Shown: piece by piece, positions 16,735 through 26,316 of the stretch | Layout: each line of letters opens with the position of its first letter | Position numbering within the stretch: the first letter of the stretch is position 1 | Made by a program: the position numbers and the translations under genes | Assembly (NCBI RefSeq): GCF_001426905.1 | Contig: NZ_LMFQ01000010.1 | Span: 1 to 64,000 of the forward strand | Source of the DNA: Caulobacter sp. Root1455 | Lineage (GTDB): Bacteria > Pseudomonadota > Alphaproteobacteria > Caulobacterales > Caulobacteraceae | Direction: 5' to 3' | DNA length: 64,000 nucleotides | The notes under the pieces: model-generated | Told to the model about the DNA's origin: nothing | Databases searched by the model: none | What the model saw: only the letters and a program-made list of their open reading frames with translations

Positions 16735-18567
16735 GTGGCCAAGTTTAAGATTGTGTCGCCGACTCTGGCGCAAGCAATAGGCTTTGTGCTGACCGTCACG
16801 ATATTAGTGACACTGGTCATCTTAGGCGCCCAACAATATCTTGCGGGTTCTCAATCTGAAACCGAGGCATTGGCGGACGGCCTGAACGCACAGCGCATCC
16901 TGGCCGACAGCCTCAAGGTCCAGCAGGGCCTGATGGACCTTGAACAGTGGCAGCGCGCCCTGCTGTTGACCGGCTCCTCAGCGCCGCCTCTGGGAACTCG
17001 CCCCGTGGAAGAGGCGCGGACCCGTATCGCAACATCCCTGAAGGTGGTGCGCGCCGCGTCGCGACACGATCCGCAGGCCACACCCCATATAGACCGCCTC
17101 GAAGCGCTAGCGCGAGAAAGACTTAAACTGATTGATACGGCAAGCCGGGCGCGCGAGGCCGGGCGCCGCGCCAGGGCCATTGAGATTCTAACCTCCGCGG
17201 AGAACAGAGATCTCCTGCGACGAACCCGCCTTGAGACCAGCTCGATCATCAACGCCGCACGAGACGCTCAGACCCGGTCCTACGCCCTGCAGATCTCGCA
17301 AGGCCGCAAGCTCGGGGCCTATGGTGTCGGTATCGCTCTTGTCGCGATTGTCGCGCTGCTGGTGACAGCCCTGTCCGTAGCCCTGGAGAGATTGGCCACA
17401 TATCGCAGCACCGTCATCCAGAGACTGATGAACGAGGAACTCGCCGTCGCGCGTAGCGCGGCCGAGAGCGCGGCCCAGGGGAAATCCCGCTTTCTGGCGG
17501 CCGCCAGTCATGACATGCGCCAGCCGCTTCACGCACTGGCCCTCTACTTGGCCGCACTAGAGCGCCGTGTGGAAACCACTGAAGCGAAAGAAATCCTCAC
17601 AAACATGGATAGCGCTGTTCGCGTGATGACCAGGTTGTTTTCCGCCTTGCTTGATTTGGCAAGGCTAGAGGCCGGCGTTTTGCGCCCCGAGGTCAGCGCG
17701 TTTGAGATCGGGGGGCTTTTGCAGGATGTCGCCGCAGTTTCGAGTGAGTTGAACACGAGCTACGAGTCCAGGATCACGGTTGTACCGACCAACCTCAAGG
17801 TTCTCAGCGACGCGGACCTTTTGGAGATCGTTGTCCGGAACCTGGCCTCCAACGCGATCAAATATTCAAACGGCGGTCGGGTTTTGATCGGCTGCCGTCG
17901 CGCCGGCGACTGGGTCAGGGTCGAGGTTCACGACGATGGCCCGGGCATACCCAGCGAGCGCCTCAAGGACATGTTTACCGAGTTTGTCCGGGGAGAAGGC
18001 GTCGGCGCCACCGAAGGCGTGGGTTTGGGTTTGTCGATCGTCCAGCGCCTGACGGACATGCTTGGTCACGAATTGACTGTTCGCTCACGAGAGGGAAGCG
18101 GCTCGATCTTCGCGATCACGCTTCCCATGGCCACGTCGAGCCCGAAACCAGCCTTCACGCCCAAGGGTCACCTGCCGGGCGTGCGAATTTTGCTCGGCGA
18201 TGATGAGCCTCTGGCGCTGAGCGCCATGCGGATGTCACTCGAAGATGCCGGCGCCATTGTTCAGACGGCGGGTTCGAGGGCGCGGCTGATCGAATTGAGC
18301 CGTCAGCCGTTTGATCTGTTGGTTCTCGATCTCCGTTTCGGCGAAGCCGACGGTCTGACACTGCTCGAAGATCTTGAAATACTCTTGGCGCGGCCCCTGC
18401 CCTGCCTGATCGTGACAGGTTCAACATCCTCCGACGTGCTGGATCGACTTCGACGCTCAAACCGCCGGTGGGTGATCAAACCTGTGTCCGCCGAACAATT
18501 GGCAAGCGCGGCCGCTACTGAGTTGCAGAGGCGCCCGCTCAGGACCGGGAAGCCAGTTTCGCGATAG
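16735..18567 (+). CDS. Membrane hybrid histidine kinase with C-terminal receiver
   Basis: The 610-residue protein has two transmembrane helices (about 10-32 and 198-218) around a helical periplasmic region resembling CHASE3 (SLKVQQGLMDLEQWQRALLLTGS). A HisKA domain has His259 in ASHDMRQPLHAL, an HATPase domain has N-box NLASNAIKYS and G-boxes DDGPGIP and GVGLGLSIV, and the receiver has Asp532 in LVLDLRFG and Lys in WVIKPVS. The start is GTG. It is convergent with the NarL-type regulator at 18539, overlapping by 29 bp, and the two are a likely signalling pair. Confidence 0.88.
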   Translation: MAKFKIVSPTLAQAIGFVLTVTILVTLVILGAQQYLAGSQSETEALADGLNAQRILADSLKVQQGLMDLEQWQRALLLTGSSAPPLGTRPVEEARTRIATSLKVVRAASRHDPQATPHIDRLEALARERLKLIDTASRAREAGRRARAIEILTSAENRDLLRRTRLETSSIINAARDAQTRSYALQISQGRKLGAYGVGIALVAIVALLVTALSVALERLATYRSTVIQRLMNEELAVARSAAESAAQGKSRFLAAASHDMRQPLHALALYLAALERRVETTEAKEILTNMDSAVRVMTRLFSALLDLARLEAGVLRPEVSAFEIGGLLQDVAAVSSELNTSYESRITVVPTNLKVLSDADLLEIVVRNLASNAIKYSNGGRVLIGCRRAGDWVRVEVHDDGPGIPSERLKDMFTEFVRGEGVGATEGVGLGLSIVQRLTDMLGHELTVRSREGSGSIFAITLPMATSSPKPAFTPKGHLPGVRILLGDDEPLALSAMRMSLEDAGAIVQTAGSRARLIELSRQPFDLLVLDLRFGEADGLTLLEDLEILLARPLPCLIVTGSTSSDVLDRLRRSNRRWVIKPVSAEQLASAAATELQRRPLRTGKPVSR

Positions 18568-19183
18568 CTTCCGAGCGGCTCCTCACCCCAAGCGCGCGGT
18601 AGATCGCGGCAAGGTGAATCTTGACCGTGCCCTCGACGACATTGAGCGCTCGGGCGATCTCCTTGGAGGTCTTGGCCAATAGGAGTTCGCCAAGGACCTC
18701 ACGCTGCCGCGGCGTAAGGTGCTCCATCCCGACGATTTCACGCCTCGCCCGGCTTGGTGGATCCACCACCACCGCCCCTCGCCGAAGGATATTTCTCGGA
18801 ACAAACATCTGCCCGCTCAGGATCGACTCGATAGCGGCGACAATCTCGACCACCGACAGGGATTTTGGAATATAGCCGTCAACGCCTGCGGCGAGGCATC
18901 CGACGATGTCGTCGCGAGACTCCGAACCTGAAATCACGACAATTCTAGCGTCAGGGAACGCTTCGACGAGCGCCGGCAAAGCCTCCGGCCCCGAAGCGCC
19001 TGGCATATGCAGATCGATCGCAATGAGATCGACAATGGGTAGTTGCGCCAACAGATCCAGCGCGCCTTCCAGGTCCGCAGCTTCAAGGACGTTTTCGAAG
19101 TGGCAACGATCGAGCAGCACGCGCCGCAAGCCGTCCCGGACGAGATCGTGATCGTCAACGACGACGGCGAAACGTCGCTGCAC
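18539..19183 (-). CDS. NarL/FixJ-type response regulator
   Basis: The 214-residue protein has a receiver with DDHD at residues 10-13, phosphorylation site Asp57 (LIAIDLHMPG) and Lys in YIPKSLS. A LuxR-type HTH follows in LTPRQREVLGELLLAKTSKEIARALNVVEGTVKIHL. Phosphorylation would drive dimerisation and DNA binding. Its 3' end overlaps the 3' end of the hybrid kinase gene on the other strand, the usual sign of a cognate pair. Target genes are not evident. Confidence 0.88.
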   Translation of the reverse strand: MQRRFAVVVDDHDLVRDGLRRVLLDRCHFENVLEAADLEGALDLLAQLPIVDLIAIDLHMPGASGPEALPALVEAFPDARIVVISGSESRDDIVGCLAAGVDGYIPKSLSVVEIVAAIESILSGQMFVPRNILRRGAVVVDPPSRARREIVGMEHLTPRQREVLGELLLAKTSKEIARALNVVEGTVKIHLAAIYRALGVRSRSEAIAKLASRS

Positions 19184-19378
19184 TGGCGTGTTGAGGGACT
19201 GTGACAGGATATGCTCGCTTCCGGCGAATAGTCATCGCCTGTTCCGTAAGATCGAATGCCGCGTCAGCCATCGGGCAACCGGTTTATGTCGATAGAACGA
19301 CGCTGGCCTCGTTCAGGCCGCCGCACGATCTGGTGGTTTAGCAAACTCGATGACGATGCCTCGCCGGTTCAGGTCGGC

Positions 19379-19744
19379 TCACTTGGGACCTCGACGCGGG
19401 CTCTGCAGAGGGGCGCAAAGATCCAAATCGTCACTTGGAAAAAAGAGGCGCACTAAGGCTTCGCGGTCCAGAACCTCTCGGAGCGGCTCGCTCGCCGGCG
19501 GCATAGCAACCAGTCGGATTGGCGTTGGCGCACCGCCCTGGACCGCGTCGACGAAAATCCGCGCGACCGCCGGGTCTAACTTCGCCGCCATCGCACCATC
19601 CACGGTGATGGCTGTATTCAAGCCGCCCGCGTCAATCAGCCGCAACCTGCCCTGATCGGCAATCGCGGCTGCAGGCCGGCCACCGATCAGGATGGGTTCG
19701 CAAAGACCCTCGACCTCAACGCCTGCCGCAGTTTCCCCTCCCAT
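19379..19744 (-). CDS. Small hypothetical protein, possible regulator fragment
   Basis: The frame encodes about 121 residues including AIADQGRLRLIDAGGLNTAI and PTPIRLVAMPPASEPLREVL. The pattern resembles the PAS-like middle part of some LuxR-type regulators, but the HTH that should follow is absent. The start (ATG 19744) has no clear ribosome site. It may be a decayed gene or not expressed. No neighbour shares its direction. Confidence 0.35.
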   Translation of the reverse strand: MGGETAAGVEVEGLCEPILIGGRPAAAIADQGRLRLIDAGGLNTAITVDGAMAAKLDPAVARIFVDAVQGGAPTPIRLVAMPPASEPLREVLDREALVRLFFPSDDLDLCAPLQSPRRGPK

Positions 19745-20079
19745 CGCTATCCATCTCTTTGCCTGCCACTACGGAAATTACAGCGTTCTGCGAGCAACCG
19801 AAACCCACCTAACGGATAGTGCGTCGGAGATACCAGCCACCGAGCAGTCCGCAGCCATCGCTGCGTATACCGACGGATCTATACCGAAAGGCATAGATGA
19901 ACCCTTGTTCTCAGCAGGACTTTCGGATCGAATTCCGGATTCCTTCGAGGTCAAAGCTCATTTCCGACCAGTGATGTTAGGCATTAATGTACTTTTAACT
20001 ATGTACAAACAATTCTCCGTTCAAATCGCGACTAACAGTAGAAAGTCGTGTTCATCTATTTGCTGCGGAGATCCAGACG
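19745..20079. other. Intergenic, probable che-operon promoter region
   Basis: No gene is seen in these 335 bp. The stretch is AT-richer than its surroundings between about 19960 and 20060, as expected for a promoter ahead of the chemotaxis operon. I could not assign -35/-10 elements or an operator. Confidence 0.4.
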
Positions 20080-20400
20080 GTGTCAGGCCTGGCGGGCATA
20101 CCGATCTCTTTCGTCGGTGATGTGAACATTTCAAATATAGATGCAGCTCACACAGACCTGGGCGCGGCCCTGCGGCAGGGTTCTGCGGTCCTTGTCGATA
20201 TCAGCGGCGTCACCGAAGTGGACCTGACCTTCGTGCAACTCATCGAGGCCGCACGCCAGGCGAGTAATGAGGCCGGCCATTGCTTTGAGTTGCGTTATCC
20301 TGCCGCAGGGGCGGTGCTTGAGGTTCTGCAGCGCGGCGGCTTCCTCGACGACGAAGGTTCCGACCGCGCCAAATTCTGGCTGCAAGGGCCCAAGCAATGA
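20080..20400 (+). CDS. STAS-domain protein, first gene of the chemotaxis operon
   Basis: The 106-residue protein (GTG start) has the STAS pattern: FVGDVNISNIDAAH, VLVDISGVTEVDLTFVQLIEAARQ and a C-terminal VLEVLQRGGF. In anti-sigma antagonists the switch residue follows the second Asp as D-S/T-S; here the segment is VDLTFVQ, so a classical phospho-Ser is uncertain. Similar proteins accompany alternative-function che clusters. It overlaps cheY by ATGA, so the two are translationally coupled. Confidence 0.8.
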   Translation: MSGLAGIPISFVGDVNISNIDAAHTDLGAALRQGSAVLVDISGVTEVDLTFVQLIEAARQASNEAGHCFELRYPAAGAVLEVLQRGGFLDDEGSDRAKFWLQGPKQ

Positions 20401-20762
20401 CCTCGATCCTGACCGTGGACGATTCCGCCAGCATTCGGCAGGCCATCAAGATCGCCCTGAGCGGCGAAGGCTATGCCGTCACCGAGGCCGTCAATGGCCA
20501 GGACGGGCTGGACAAGGGCAGCGCGGGCGGCTTTGACCTGATCGTCACCGACCTCAACATGCCGGTCATGGACGGGCTGGCGATGATCCGCGAGCTGCGC
20601 AAGCGCCCAGCGGGCGCGGGCGTGCCGATCCTGTTCCTGACCACCGAGTCCGACGCCGAGATCAAGGCCCAGGCCAAGGCCGCCGGCGCTACCGGTTGGC
20701 TGACCAAGCCGTTCGATCCCGAGCAACTGGTGCGGGTCGTCAAGAAGGTCCTGGCCAAGTGA
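20397..20762 (+). CDS. cheY: CheY-type response regulator
   Basis: The 121-residue receiver has D8/D9, phosphorylation site Asp52 in LIVTDLNMPVMDG, TT at about 82-83 and Lys104 in WLTKPFD. It lacks an output domain. The start overlaps the STAS gene (ATGA), and the stop overlaps the GTG start of cheA (GTGA). It would be phosphorylated by the CheA of the same operon; whether it acts on a flagellar motor or another output is not shown by the sequence. Confidence 0.92.
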   Translation: MTSILTVDDSASIRQAIKIALSGEGYAVTEAVNGQDGLDKGSAGGFDLIVTDLNMPVMDGLAMIRELRKRPAGAGVPILFLTTESDAEIKAQAKAAGATGWLTKPFDPEQLVRVVKKVLAK

Positions 20763-22720
20763 GCGGCCTCGATCCCGTCGAGACCTTCCGCCAGGAAGCC
20801 CAGGAGCTGCTCGAGGAGATCGAACAAGGTCTTCTCGACCTGGCGCATCGTCCCGGGGATCGCGAGCTGGTCGATGCGGTGTTCCGCGGCCTGCACACCC
20901 TGAAGGGTTCGGGCGCCATGTTCGGCTTCGACGCCCTGGCGGCCTTCACCCACCACTGCGAAACCGCCTTCGACCGCGTCCGCAAGGGCGAGGTCGCCGC
21001 CACCTCCGAGCTGGTCGGCGCCGTCCTGGCCTGCCAGGACCATATGCGCGCCCTGGCCGAGGGCCGCCCGGCTTCGGAAGCCACTGGCGAGACCCTGCTG
21101 GCCGAGCTGCACCGCGTCGTCGAGAGCGCCGACGCATCCTCCGTGCCCGCCGAAGCGCCCGCCGCTCCGGCCCTCAACACCTGGCGCGTGAAGTTCAGCC
21201 TGCCAGCCGACGCCCTGGTCAACGGCACCCGCCCCCTGCCCCTGCTCGACGAGCTGCGCGAGCTGGGCGACTGCAAGGTCGTCGCGATCACCGACGCCGT
21301 TCCGGCTTTCGACGAGCTGGTTCCGACCGAATGCCACCTGGCCTGGGATGTCACCCTGACCACCAAGCATGGTCGCGACGCGATCGAGGATGTCTTCATT
21401 TTCGTGATCGACGACATGACCCTCGACATCCAGGATCTCACCGCCCCGGCGGCTGAAGTTGCAGACGTTGCGGAGACGGTCGCTGCCAAGGCCGTCGGCG
21501 CCAATGACGAGGCGCCCGCCATCGGCGACGGGCGAACCGCCAAGTCCAGCGACACCGTCCGCGTCCCGGCCGAGCGGCTGGACGAGCTGATGGACCGGGT
21601 CGGCGAGCTGGTCATCGCCCAATCGCGCCTCAAGCAGCTGGCCAACTCCAGCACCGACATGGCCCTGCGGTCCGTCGCCGAAGAGATCGAGCGGCTGGCG
21701 TCCGAGATGCGCGACACCATGATGGTCGTGCGCATGGTGCCGATCGCTCAGCTGTTCGGCCGCTTCCGCCGCCTGATCCACGACCTGGCTCGCGACACCG
21801 GCAAGACCATCGAGCTGTCGACCGAAGGCGAGACCACCGAGCTGGACAAGACGGTGATCGAGCGCCTGGCTGATCCCTTGATCCACCTGATCCGCAACGC
21901 CGCCGACCACGGCCTGGAAACGCCCGAACAGCGCCTCGCCGCCGGTAAGCCGGAGACCGGCCACGTCGTGCTGGCCGCCCGTCAGTCGGGCGCCGAGGTG
22001 GTGATCACCATCACCGACGACGGTCGCGGCGTCGATCGGGCCCGCGTCCGCGCCAAGGCCGAGGAAAACGGCCTGATCCAACCTGGCCAGGTGCTGAGCG
22101 ACAACGAACTGCTTCAGCTGATCTTCGCGCCCGGCTTCTCGACCGCGGCGGCGATCACCAACCTGTCGGGCCGCGGCGTCGGCATGGACGTGGTCAAGCG
22201 CACCATCGAAGGCCTGCGCGGCTCTATCGAGCTGACCAGCACGCCGGGCGAGGGCTCGGTGGTCTCGCTGCGCATCCCGCTGACCCTGGCGATCATCGAC
22301 GGCCTGCTGGTGCGGGTCGGAACCGGTCTCTACGTCATTCCGCTGCCCGCGGTCGAGGAATGCGTCGAGCTGTCGGTCGAGCAGGACATCCGCTCAACGG
22401 GCCGCAGCCTGATCACCCTGCGCGATCAGCTGGTGCCCTTCATCCGCCTACGGCAGATGTTCTCCACCGGCCAAGCGCCCGATCCTCATCAGAAGATCGT
22501 GGTCGTCCAGGCCGGTCAGGACCGCGTGGGCCTGGTCGTCGACCAGATCCTCGGCGACCACCAGACCGTCATCAAGGCGCTGTCGGGTTTCCACGCCGAG
22601 GTCGGCGCGTTCTCGGGCGCGACGATCCTGGGCGATGGCGGCGTCGCCCTGATCCTCGACATCGGCCACTTGGTCGCGGCCGGCCAACGGGCCGACACGC
22701 AGATGCGGACGGCTAGTTGA
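20759..22720 (+). CDS. cheA: Chemotaxis histidine kinase CheA
   Basis: The 653-residue protein has the HPt domain with His46 in FRGLHTLKGSGAMFGF, a middle domain (about 140-220, RVKFSLPADALVNG...DVFIFVIDD), dimerisation helices (VPAERLDELMDRVGELVIAQSRL), an HATPase domain (LIRNAADHGLE, TDDGRGVD, GRGVGMDVV) and a C-terminal CheW-like domain. I chose GTG 20759, which overlaps the cheY stop. It transfers phosphate to CheY and CheB under receptor control. All catalytic motifs are intact. Confidence 0.94.
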   Translation: MSGLDPVETFRQEAQELLEEIEQGLLDLAHRPGDRELVDAVFRGLHTLKGSGAMFGFDALAAFTHHCETAFDRVRKGEVAATSELVGAVLACQDHMRALAEGRPASEATGETLLAELHRVVESADASSVPAEAPAAPALNTWRVKFSLPADALVNGTRPLPLLDELRELGDCKVVAITDAVPAFDELVPTECHLAWDVTLTTKHGRDAIEDVFIFVIDDMTLDIQDLTAPAAEVADVAETVAAKAVGANDEAPAIGDGRTAKSSDTVRVPAERLDELMDRVGELVIAQSRLKQLANSSTDMALRSVAEEIERLASEMRDTMMVVRMVPIAQLFGRFRRLIHDLARDTGKTIELSTEGETTELDKTVIERLADPLIHLIRNAADHGLETPEQRLAAGKPETGHVVLAARQSGAEVVITITDDGRGVDRARVRAKAEENGLIQPGQVLSDNELLQLIFAPGFSTAAAITNLSGRGVGMDVVKRTIEGLRGSIELTSTPGEGSVVSLRIPLTLAIIDGLLVRVGTGLYVIPLPAVEECVELSVEQDIRSTGRSLITLRDQLVPFIRLRQMFSTGQAPDPHQKIVVVQAGQDRVGLVVDQILGDHQTVIKALSGFHAEVGAFSGATILGDGGVALILDIGHLVAAGQRADTQMRTAS

Positions 22721-22734
22721 TGGGAGCGCCAGCC

Positions 22735-23235
22735 ATGACCCCTGAACCGTCCGACGACCTGATCGAGGCGCTGACCTTCGACCTGCAAGGCGAGACCTTC
22801 GCCCTGGAGGCCGGTCTGGTGCGCGAGGTCCTGGACATGTTGCCGGAGACCGACGTCCCCGGAGCGCCGCCCTTCGTCGGGGCGGTGATCAATTTTCGCG
22901 GCCGGGTGATCCCGCTCGTGGACCTGCGTCTGGCCTTCGACATGACGGCCGGCACGCCCACCATCGACAGCCGCATCGTCGTCATCGAGTACGACCTCGA
23001 TGGCGAACCCACCCTGATCGGCCTGCGGGCCGACAAGGTGCACGAGGTCACCTCGATCACCCGCGACACCACCGAACAGGCTCCTCGCGTGGGCTTGCGC
23101 TGGCGCCCGGACTTCATTCGCTTGTTGGCCCGAAGGAATGGCGACCTGATCGTCATTCCCGATCTTGGCCAGATCTTCGCCGCGCGGGGTCGATCGACCA
23201 CAACCGTCACACCCATCAACGCGCTTCAATCCTAA
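22735..23235 (+). CDS. cheW: CheW adaptor 1
   Basis: The 166-residue product has the CheW fold pattern: [41 protein letters not shown] and the LRADKVHEV segment. It links CheA to the receptor. I chose ATG 22735, which has GGGAG 8 nt upstream; an ATG at 22720 overlapping the cheA stop (TGATG) is the alternative. The operon has a second, sequence-diverged CheW at 24935. Confidence 0.9.
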   Translation: MTPEPSDDLIEALTFDLQGETFALEAGLVREVLDMLPETDVPGAPPFVGAVINFRGRVIPLVDLRLAFDMTAGTPTIDSRIVVIEYDLDGEPTLIGLRADKVHEVTSITRDTTEQAPRVGLRWRPDFIRLLARRNGDLIVIPDLGQIFAARGRSTTTVTPINALQS

Positions 23236-23252
23236 CACTGCGGGGCTTTTCC

Positions 23253-24935
23253 ATGCGCTTCACCATAAAATTGCAGCTTGGCCTGGCGTTTGGCCTGCTT
23301 GTTGTCCTGCTGTTGACCGCGACCCTGTTCGGGATCAACAGCCTGGCGGAAACCAACCGCGACATGAACGCGATGATCTCTGGACCGGCTACCCGGCTTG
23401 AGGCCGCCCAGCAGCTCAATATCCACATGCTGAACGTGGTCAGGGCCGAAAAGAACATGGTCCTGGTCGATACCGCCGACGAGGTGAAGGCCTACGAGGT
23501 CTCCATCGACAAGGAAAAGCGCGCCTTCGAAACCTTGCTCGCCAAGGCCGAGAGCCTGGCGACGGCCGAGGGAAAGCCGAAGTGGCAGGCCCTGGGCGCG
23601 GCCTGGGAACGATTGAACGAGGTGCACGCCCGTGTTCGCGACCACGCCATGGCCGGCCGAGACATCGAGGCCGCGGCCCTGTCGATGGGAGAAGGTCGCA
23701 AGGTCGTGACCGAGGCCGGCGCGCAGGTTCAGGAACTGGTGGAGTTGTCGCAAGCGCAAATGCGCGCCGCCAAGGAACAGGCAGACAAGGACTATTCGTC
23801 GATCAGGGCGCTGCTGATCGGGATGGCGGCGGTCTCGCTGTTGATCGCCGCGGCCGCGGCCTTCTACATCTCGATGGTGGTCAGCAAGGGGCTCTCCCGC
23901 GCCGCTGACGCCGTGCGCGCCGTGGCCGATGGCGACCTGACCAAGACAGTCGAGATCACAACCAAGGACGAGATCGGCGACCTGCTGGGCCACGTGAACA
24001 TCATGATCGAGCGCCTGCGCGGCGTGGTGTCCGACGCCATTTCGGCTTCGGAGAATGTCTCGGCCGGCAGCCAGGAGCTGTCGGCGGCCTCCGAGCAGGT
24101 CAGCCAAGGCGCCACCGAACAGGCCTCGTCGGCCGAAGAAGCCTCGGCCTCGATGGAAGAGATGGCCGCCAACATCAAGCAAAACGCCGACAACGCCGCC
24201 CAGACCGAGAAGATCGCCCGCCAGTCAGCCAAGGACGCCGAGATCTCGGGGGAGGCCGTCAACCGCGCGGTCGAAGCCATGCGCACGATCGCCGAGAAGA
24301 TCACCATCGTCCAGGAGATCGCCCGTCAGACGGATCTCCTGGCCCTGAACGCGGCGGTGGAAGCGGCCCGAGCCGGCGAGCACGGTCGCGGCTTCGCGGT
24401 CGTCGCCTCGGAGGTGCGCAAGCTGGCTGAGCGCAGCCAGACCGCCGCCACCGAGATCGGCGCGGTGTCTTCGGACACCGTTAAGGCGGCCCAATCGGCC
24501 GGCGAGATGCTGACCAGCCTGGTGCCCAACATCCGCCGGACCGCCGAACTGGTCGCCGAGATCAGCGCCGCTTGCCGCGAGCAGGACATCGGGTCCTCGC
24601 AAATCAACGAGGCCATCCAGCAACTGGACAAAGTCACCCAGCAGAACGCCAGCGCCTCGGAAGAGATGTCGGCGACCTCCGAGGAGCTGGCTGCCCAGGC
24701 CGAGGAGTTGCAGACCTCGATCGCCTACTTCCGGACCGAAGCCGGGGGCGGCCCGGTCCGCCGCGCCACGCCGCGGCCGGTCGCCAAGCGCCCTGCCGCG
24801 CCGGCCGCGCGCAAGGCCGCCACGCCCGCGCGGCAGACGGTCGCCAGTCAGCAGGCTCGCGCGACCGGTTTCGCCCTGGACCTGGCCAAGGGCGGCGCCG
24901 ACGCCGACGACGCCGACTTCCGGGACTACGCTTGA
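23253..24935 (+). CDS. Methyl-accepting chemotaxis protein
   Basis: The 560-residue receptor has a transmembrane helix near residues 7-28 ([20 protein letters not shown]), a helical periplasmic domain of about 150 residues (four-helix-bundle type), a second helix near 184-208, a HAMP domain, and an intact signalling hairpin with tip [21 protein letters not shown] and [18 protein letters not shown]. The C-terminus is Pro/Ala/Arg-rich and lacks a CheR-docking pentapeptide. It is the only transmembrane receptor in the operon. Confidence 0.93.
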   Translation: MRFTIKLQLGLAFGLLVVLLLTATLFGINSLAETNRDMNAMISGPATRLEAAQQLNIHMLNVVRAEKNMVLVDTADEVKAYEVSIDKEKRAFETLLAKAESLATAEGKPKWQALGAAWERLNEVHARVRDHAMAGRDIEAAALSMGEGRKVVTEAGAQVQELVELSQAQMRAAKEQADKDYSSIRALLIGMAAVSLLIAAAAAFYISMVVSKGLSRAADAVRAVADGDLTKTVEITTKDEIGDLLGHVNIMIERLRGVVSDAISASENVSAGSQELSAASEQVSQGATEQASSAEEASASMEEMAANIKQNADNAAQTEKIARQSAKDAEISGEAVNRAVEAMRTIAEKITIVQEIARQTDLLALNAAVEAARAGEHGRGFAVVASEVRKLAERSQTAATEIGAVSSDTVKAAQSAGEMLTSLVPNIRRTAELVAEISAACREQDIGSSQINEAIQQLDKVTQQNASASEEMSATSEELAAQAEELQTSIAYFRTEAGGGPVRRATPRPVAKRPAAPAARKAATPARQTVASQQARATGFALDLAKGGADADDADFRDYA

Positions 24936-25423
24936 TGGCGGGGTCCCCCCAAGGCCAGTTCGTCACCCTGGGCTTGGGCGAGGAGGTGTTCGCGGTCTCC
25001 GTGACGTTCGTGCGTGAGATCCTCGACTACCAGCCGCCGTTCGCCATTCCGGATGGCCCCGACTACCTCCTAGGTCTGACCGATGTGCGTGGCCGCGGCA
25101 CACCCACCATCGACCTGCGCATGAAGTTGGGCCTGCCCCGCGCGACACCAACGAGCACCACGCGCATCCTGGTGCTTGACGTGCCGCTGGCCGACCGCGT
25201 CCTGGCGTTGGGTCTGGTCGCCGACCGGGTGATCGAGGTGGTGTCCATCGCGCCAGAGCAGATCGAGATCGCGCCGGACATCGGCGTGCCATGGCGATCA
25301 GACTATATCCAGGGTGTCGTGCGCCGCGAGACCTCCGCTGGAAAGGCGGGCTTTGTCGTCCTGTTCGACCTGGCCCGCCTTCTGACCGCTCATGACGCCG
25401 CAGCCCTCAGCCAAGCCGCATAG
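24935..25423 (+). CDS. cheW: CheW adaptor 2
   Basis: The 162-residue protein shows the CheW pattern (FVTLGLGEEVFAVSVTFVREIL, GLTDVRGRGTPTIDLRMKLGL, GLVADRVIEVVSI). Its ATG overlaps the mcp stop by one base (TGATG). Two CheW proteins in one operon suggest separate coupling to the membrane receptor and to a second one, for example the soluble MCP-like protein at 27460. That split is inference. Confidence 0.9.
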   Translation: MAGSPQGQFVTLGLGEEVFAVSVTFVREILDYQPPFAIPDGPDYLLGLTDVRGRGTPTIDLRMKLGLPRATPTSTTRILVLDVPLADRVLALGLVADRVIEVVSIAPEQIEIAPDIGVPWRSDYIQGVVRRETSAGKAGFVVLFDLARLLTAHDAAALSQAA

Positions 25424-25455
25424 TCTTGTCCTTCAAACGGGATGGAGCAGCCATC

Positions 25456-26313
25456 ATGTCGTCTCAGGCCGCCCTGCAGGCCCCGTCCCAGATGGAACAG
25501 CTCAGCGCGCGCAATTTCCAGCGCCTAGCCTCGTTCATCCAGGACTATAGCGGCATCAAGATGCCGGCTAACAAGCGCACCATGCTCGAGGGGCGCTTGC
25601 GCCGCCGGATGCGCGCCACGCGGATCCATGACGTCAACGACTACTGCCACTACCTCTTTGAGGAAGACGGCATGGCGGCCGAGGTCATCCATCTGATCGA
25701 CGCGGTGACCACCAACAAGACCGAGTTCTTCCGCGAGCCGGTCCATTTCGATTTCCTGATCCACACGGGCCTGCCGGCCATAGCGGCCAAGGGCCGACGG
25801 GAGATCAAGATCTGGAGCTCGGCCTGTTCGACCGGCGCCGAGCCCTACACCATCGCCATGGTCCTGGACGAGTTCTGCGCCAGCCAACGCGGTATCGACT
25901 ATTCGATCCTCTGCACCGATATCTGCACCGAGGTGCTGGATCAGGCGATCGCCGGGCGCTTCTCCGAGCAGATGATCGAGCCGGTGTCGATGGCCCGTCG
26001 CCAGCGCTACGTGATGCGCGCCAAGGACCAGAGCCGCGGCGAGGTGCGGATCCGGCCCCAACTTCGCTGCAAGCTTGCCTTCGCGCGCCTGAACCTGATG
26101 GATGAGGCCTATCCTGTCGATAGCGACATGGACGTCATCTTCTGCCGCAACATCTTGATCTATTTCGACAAGCCCACCCAGGCGAAGGTGCTGGGTCGGC
26201 TGTGCTCGCATCTGCGACCGGGTGGCTACCTTTTCCTTGGCCATTCGGAATCCATCGTCGGCATCGATCTGCCCGTCCGGCAGATCGCCAACACCGTTTT
26301 CCAGAAACAGTAG
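25456..26313 (+). CDS. cheR: Chemotaxis protein methyltransferase CheR
   Basis: The 285-residue protein has the N-terminal helical CheR domain (LASFIQDYSGIKMPANKRTMLEGRLRRRM) and the SAM-binding domain with WSSACSTGAEPYTIAMVL, CTDI, and DVIFCRNILIYFDKPTQ. It methylates glutamates of the receptor. The ATG at 25456 has GGAG upstream; a TTG at 25426 is less likely. It is followed by cheB with a 3-bp gap. Confidence 0.93.
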   Translation: MSSQAALQAPSQMEQLSARNFQRLASFIQDYSGIKMPANKRTMLEGRLRRRMRATRIHDVNDYCHYLFEEDGMAAEVIHLIDAVTTNKTEFFREPVHFDFLIHTGLPAIAAKGRREIKIWSSACSTGAEPYTIAMVLDEFCASQRGIDYSILCTDICTEVLDQAIAGRFSEQMIEPVSMARRQRYVMRAKDQSRGEVRIRPQLRCKLAFARLNLMDEAYPVDSDMDVIFCRNILIYFDKPTQAKVLGRLCSHLRPGGYLFLGHSESIVGIDLPVRQIANTVFQKQ

Positions 26314-26316
26314 TTC

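Noticed and set aside
20471..22081. 536-codon minus-strand frame opposite cheY/cheA
   Set aside because: Gly/Val-rich antisense shadow; cheA catalytic motifs are intact on the plus strand.
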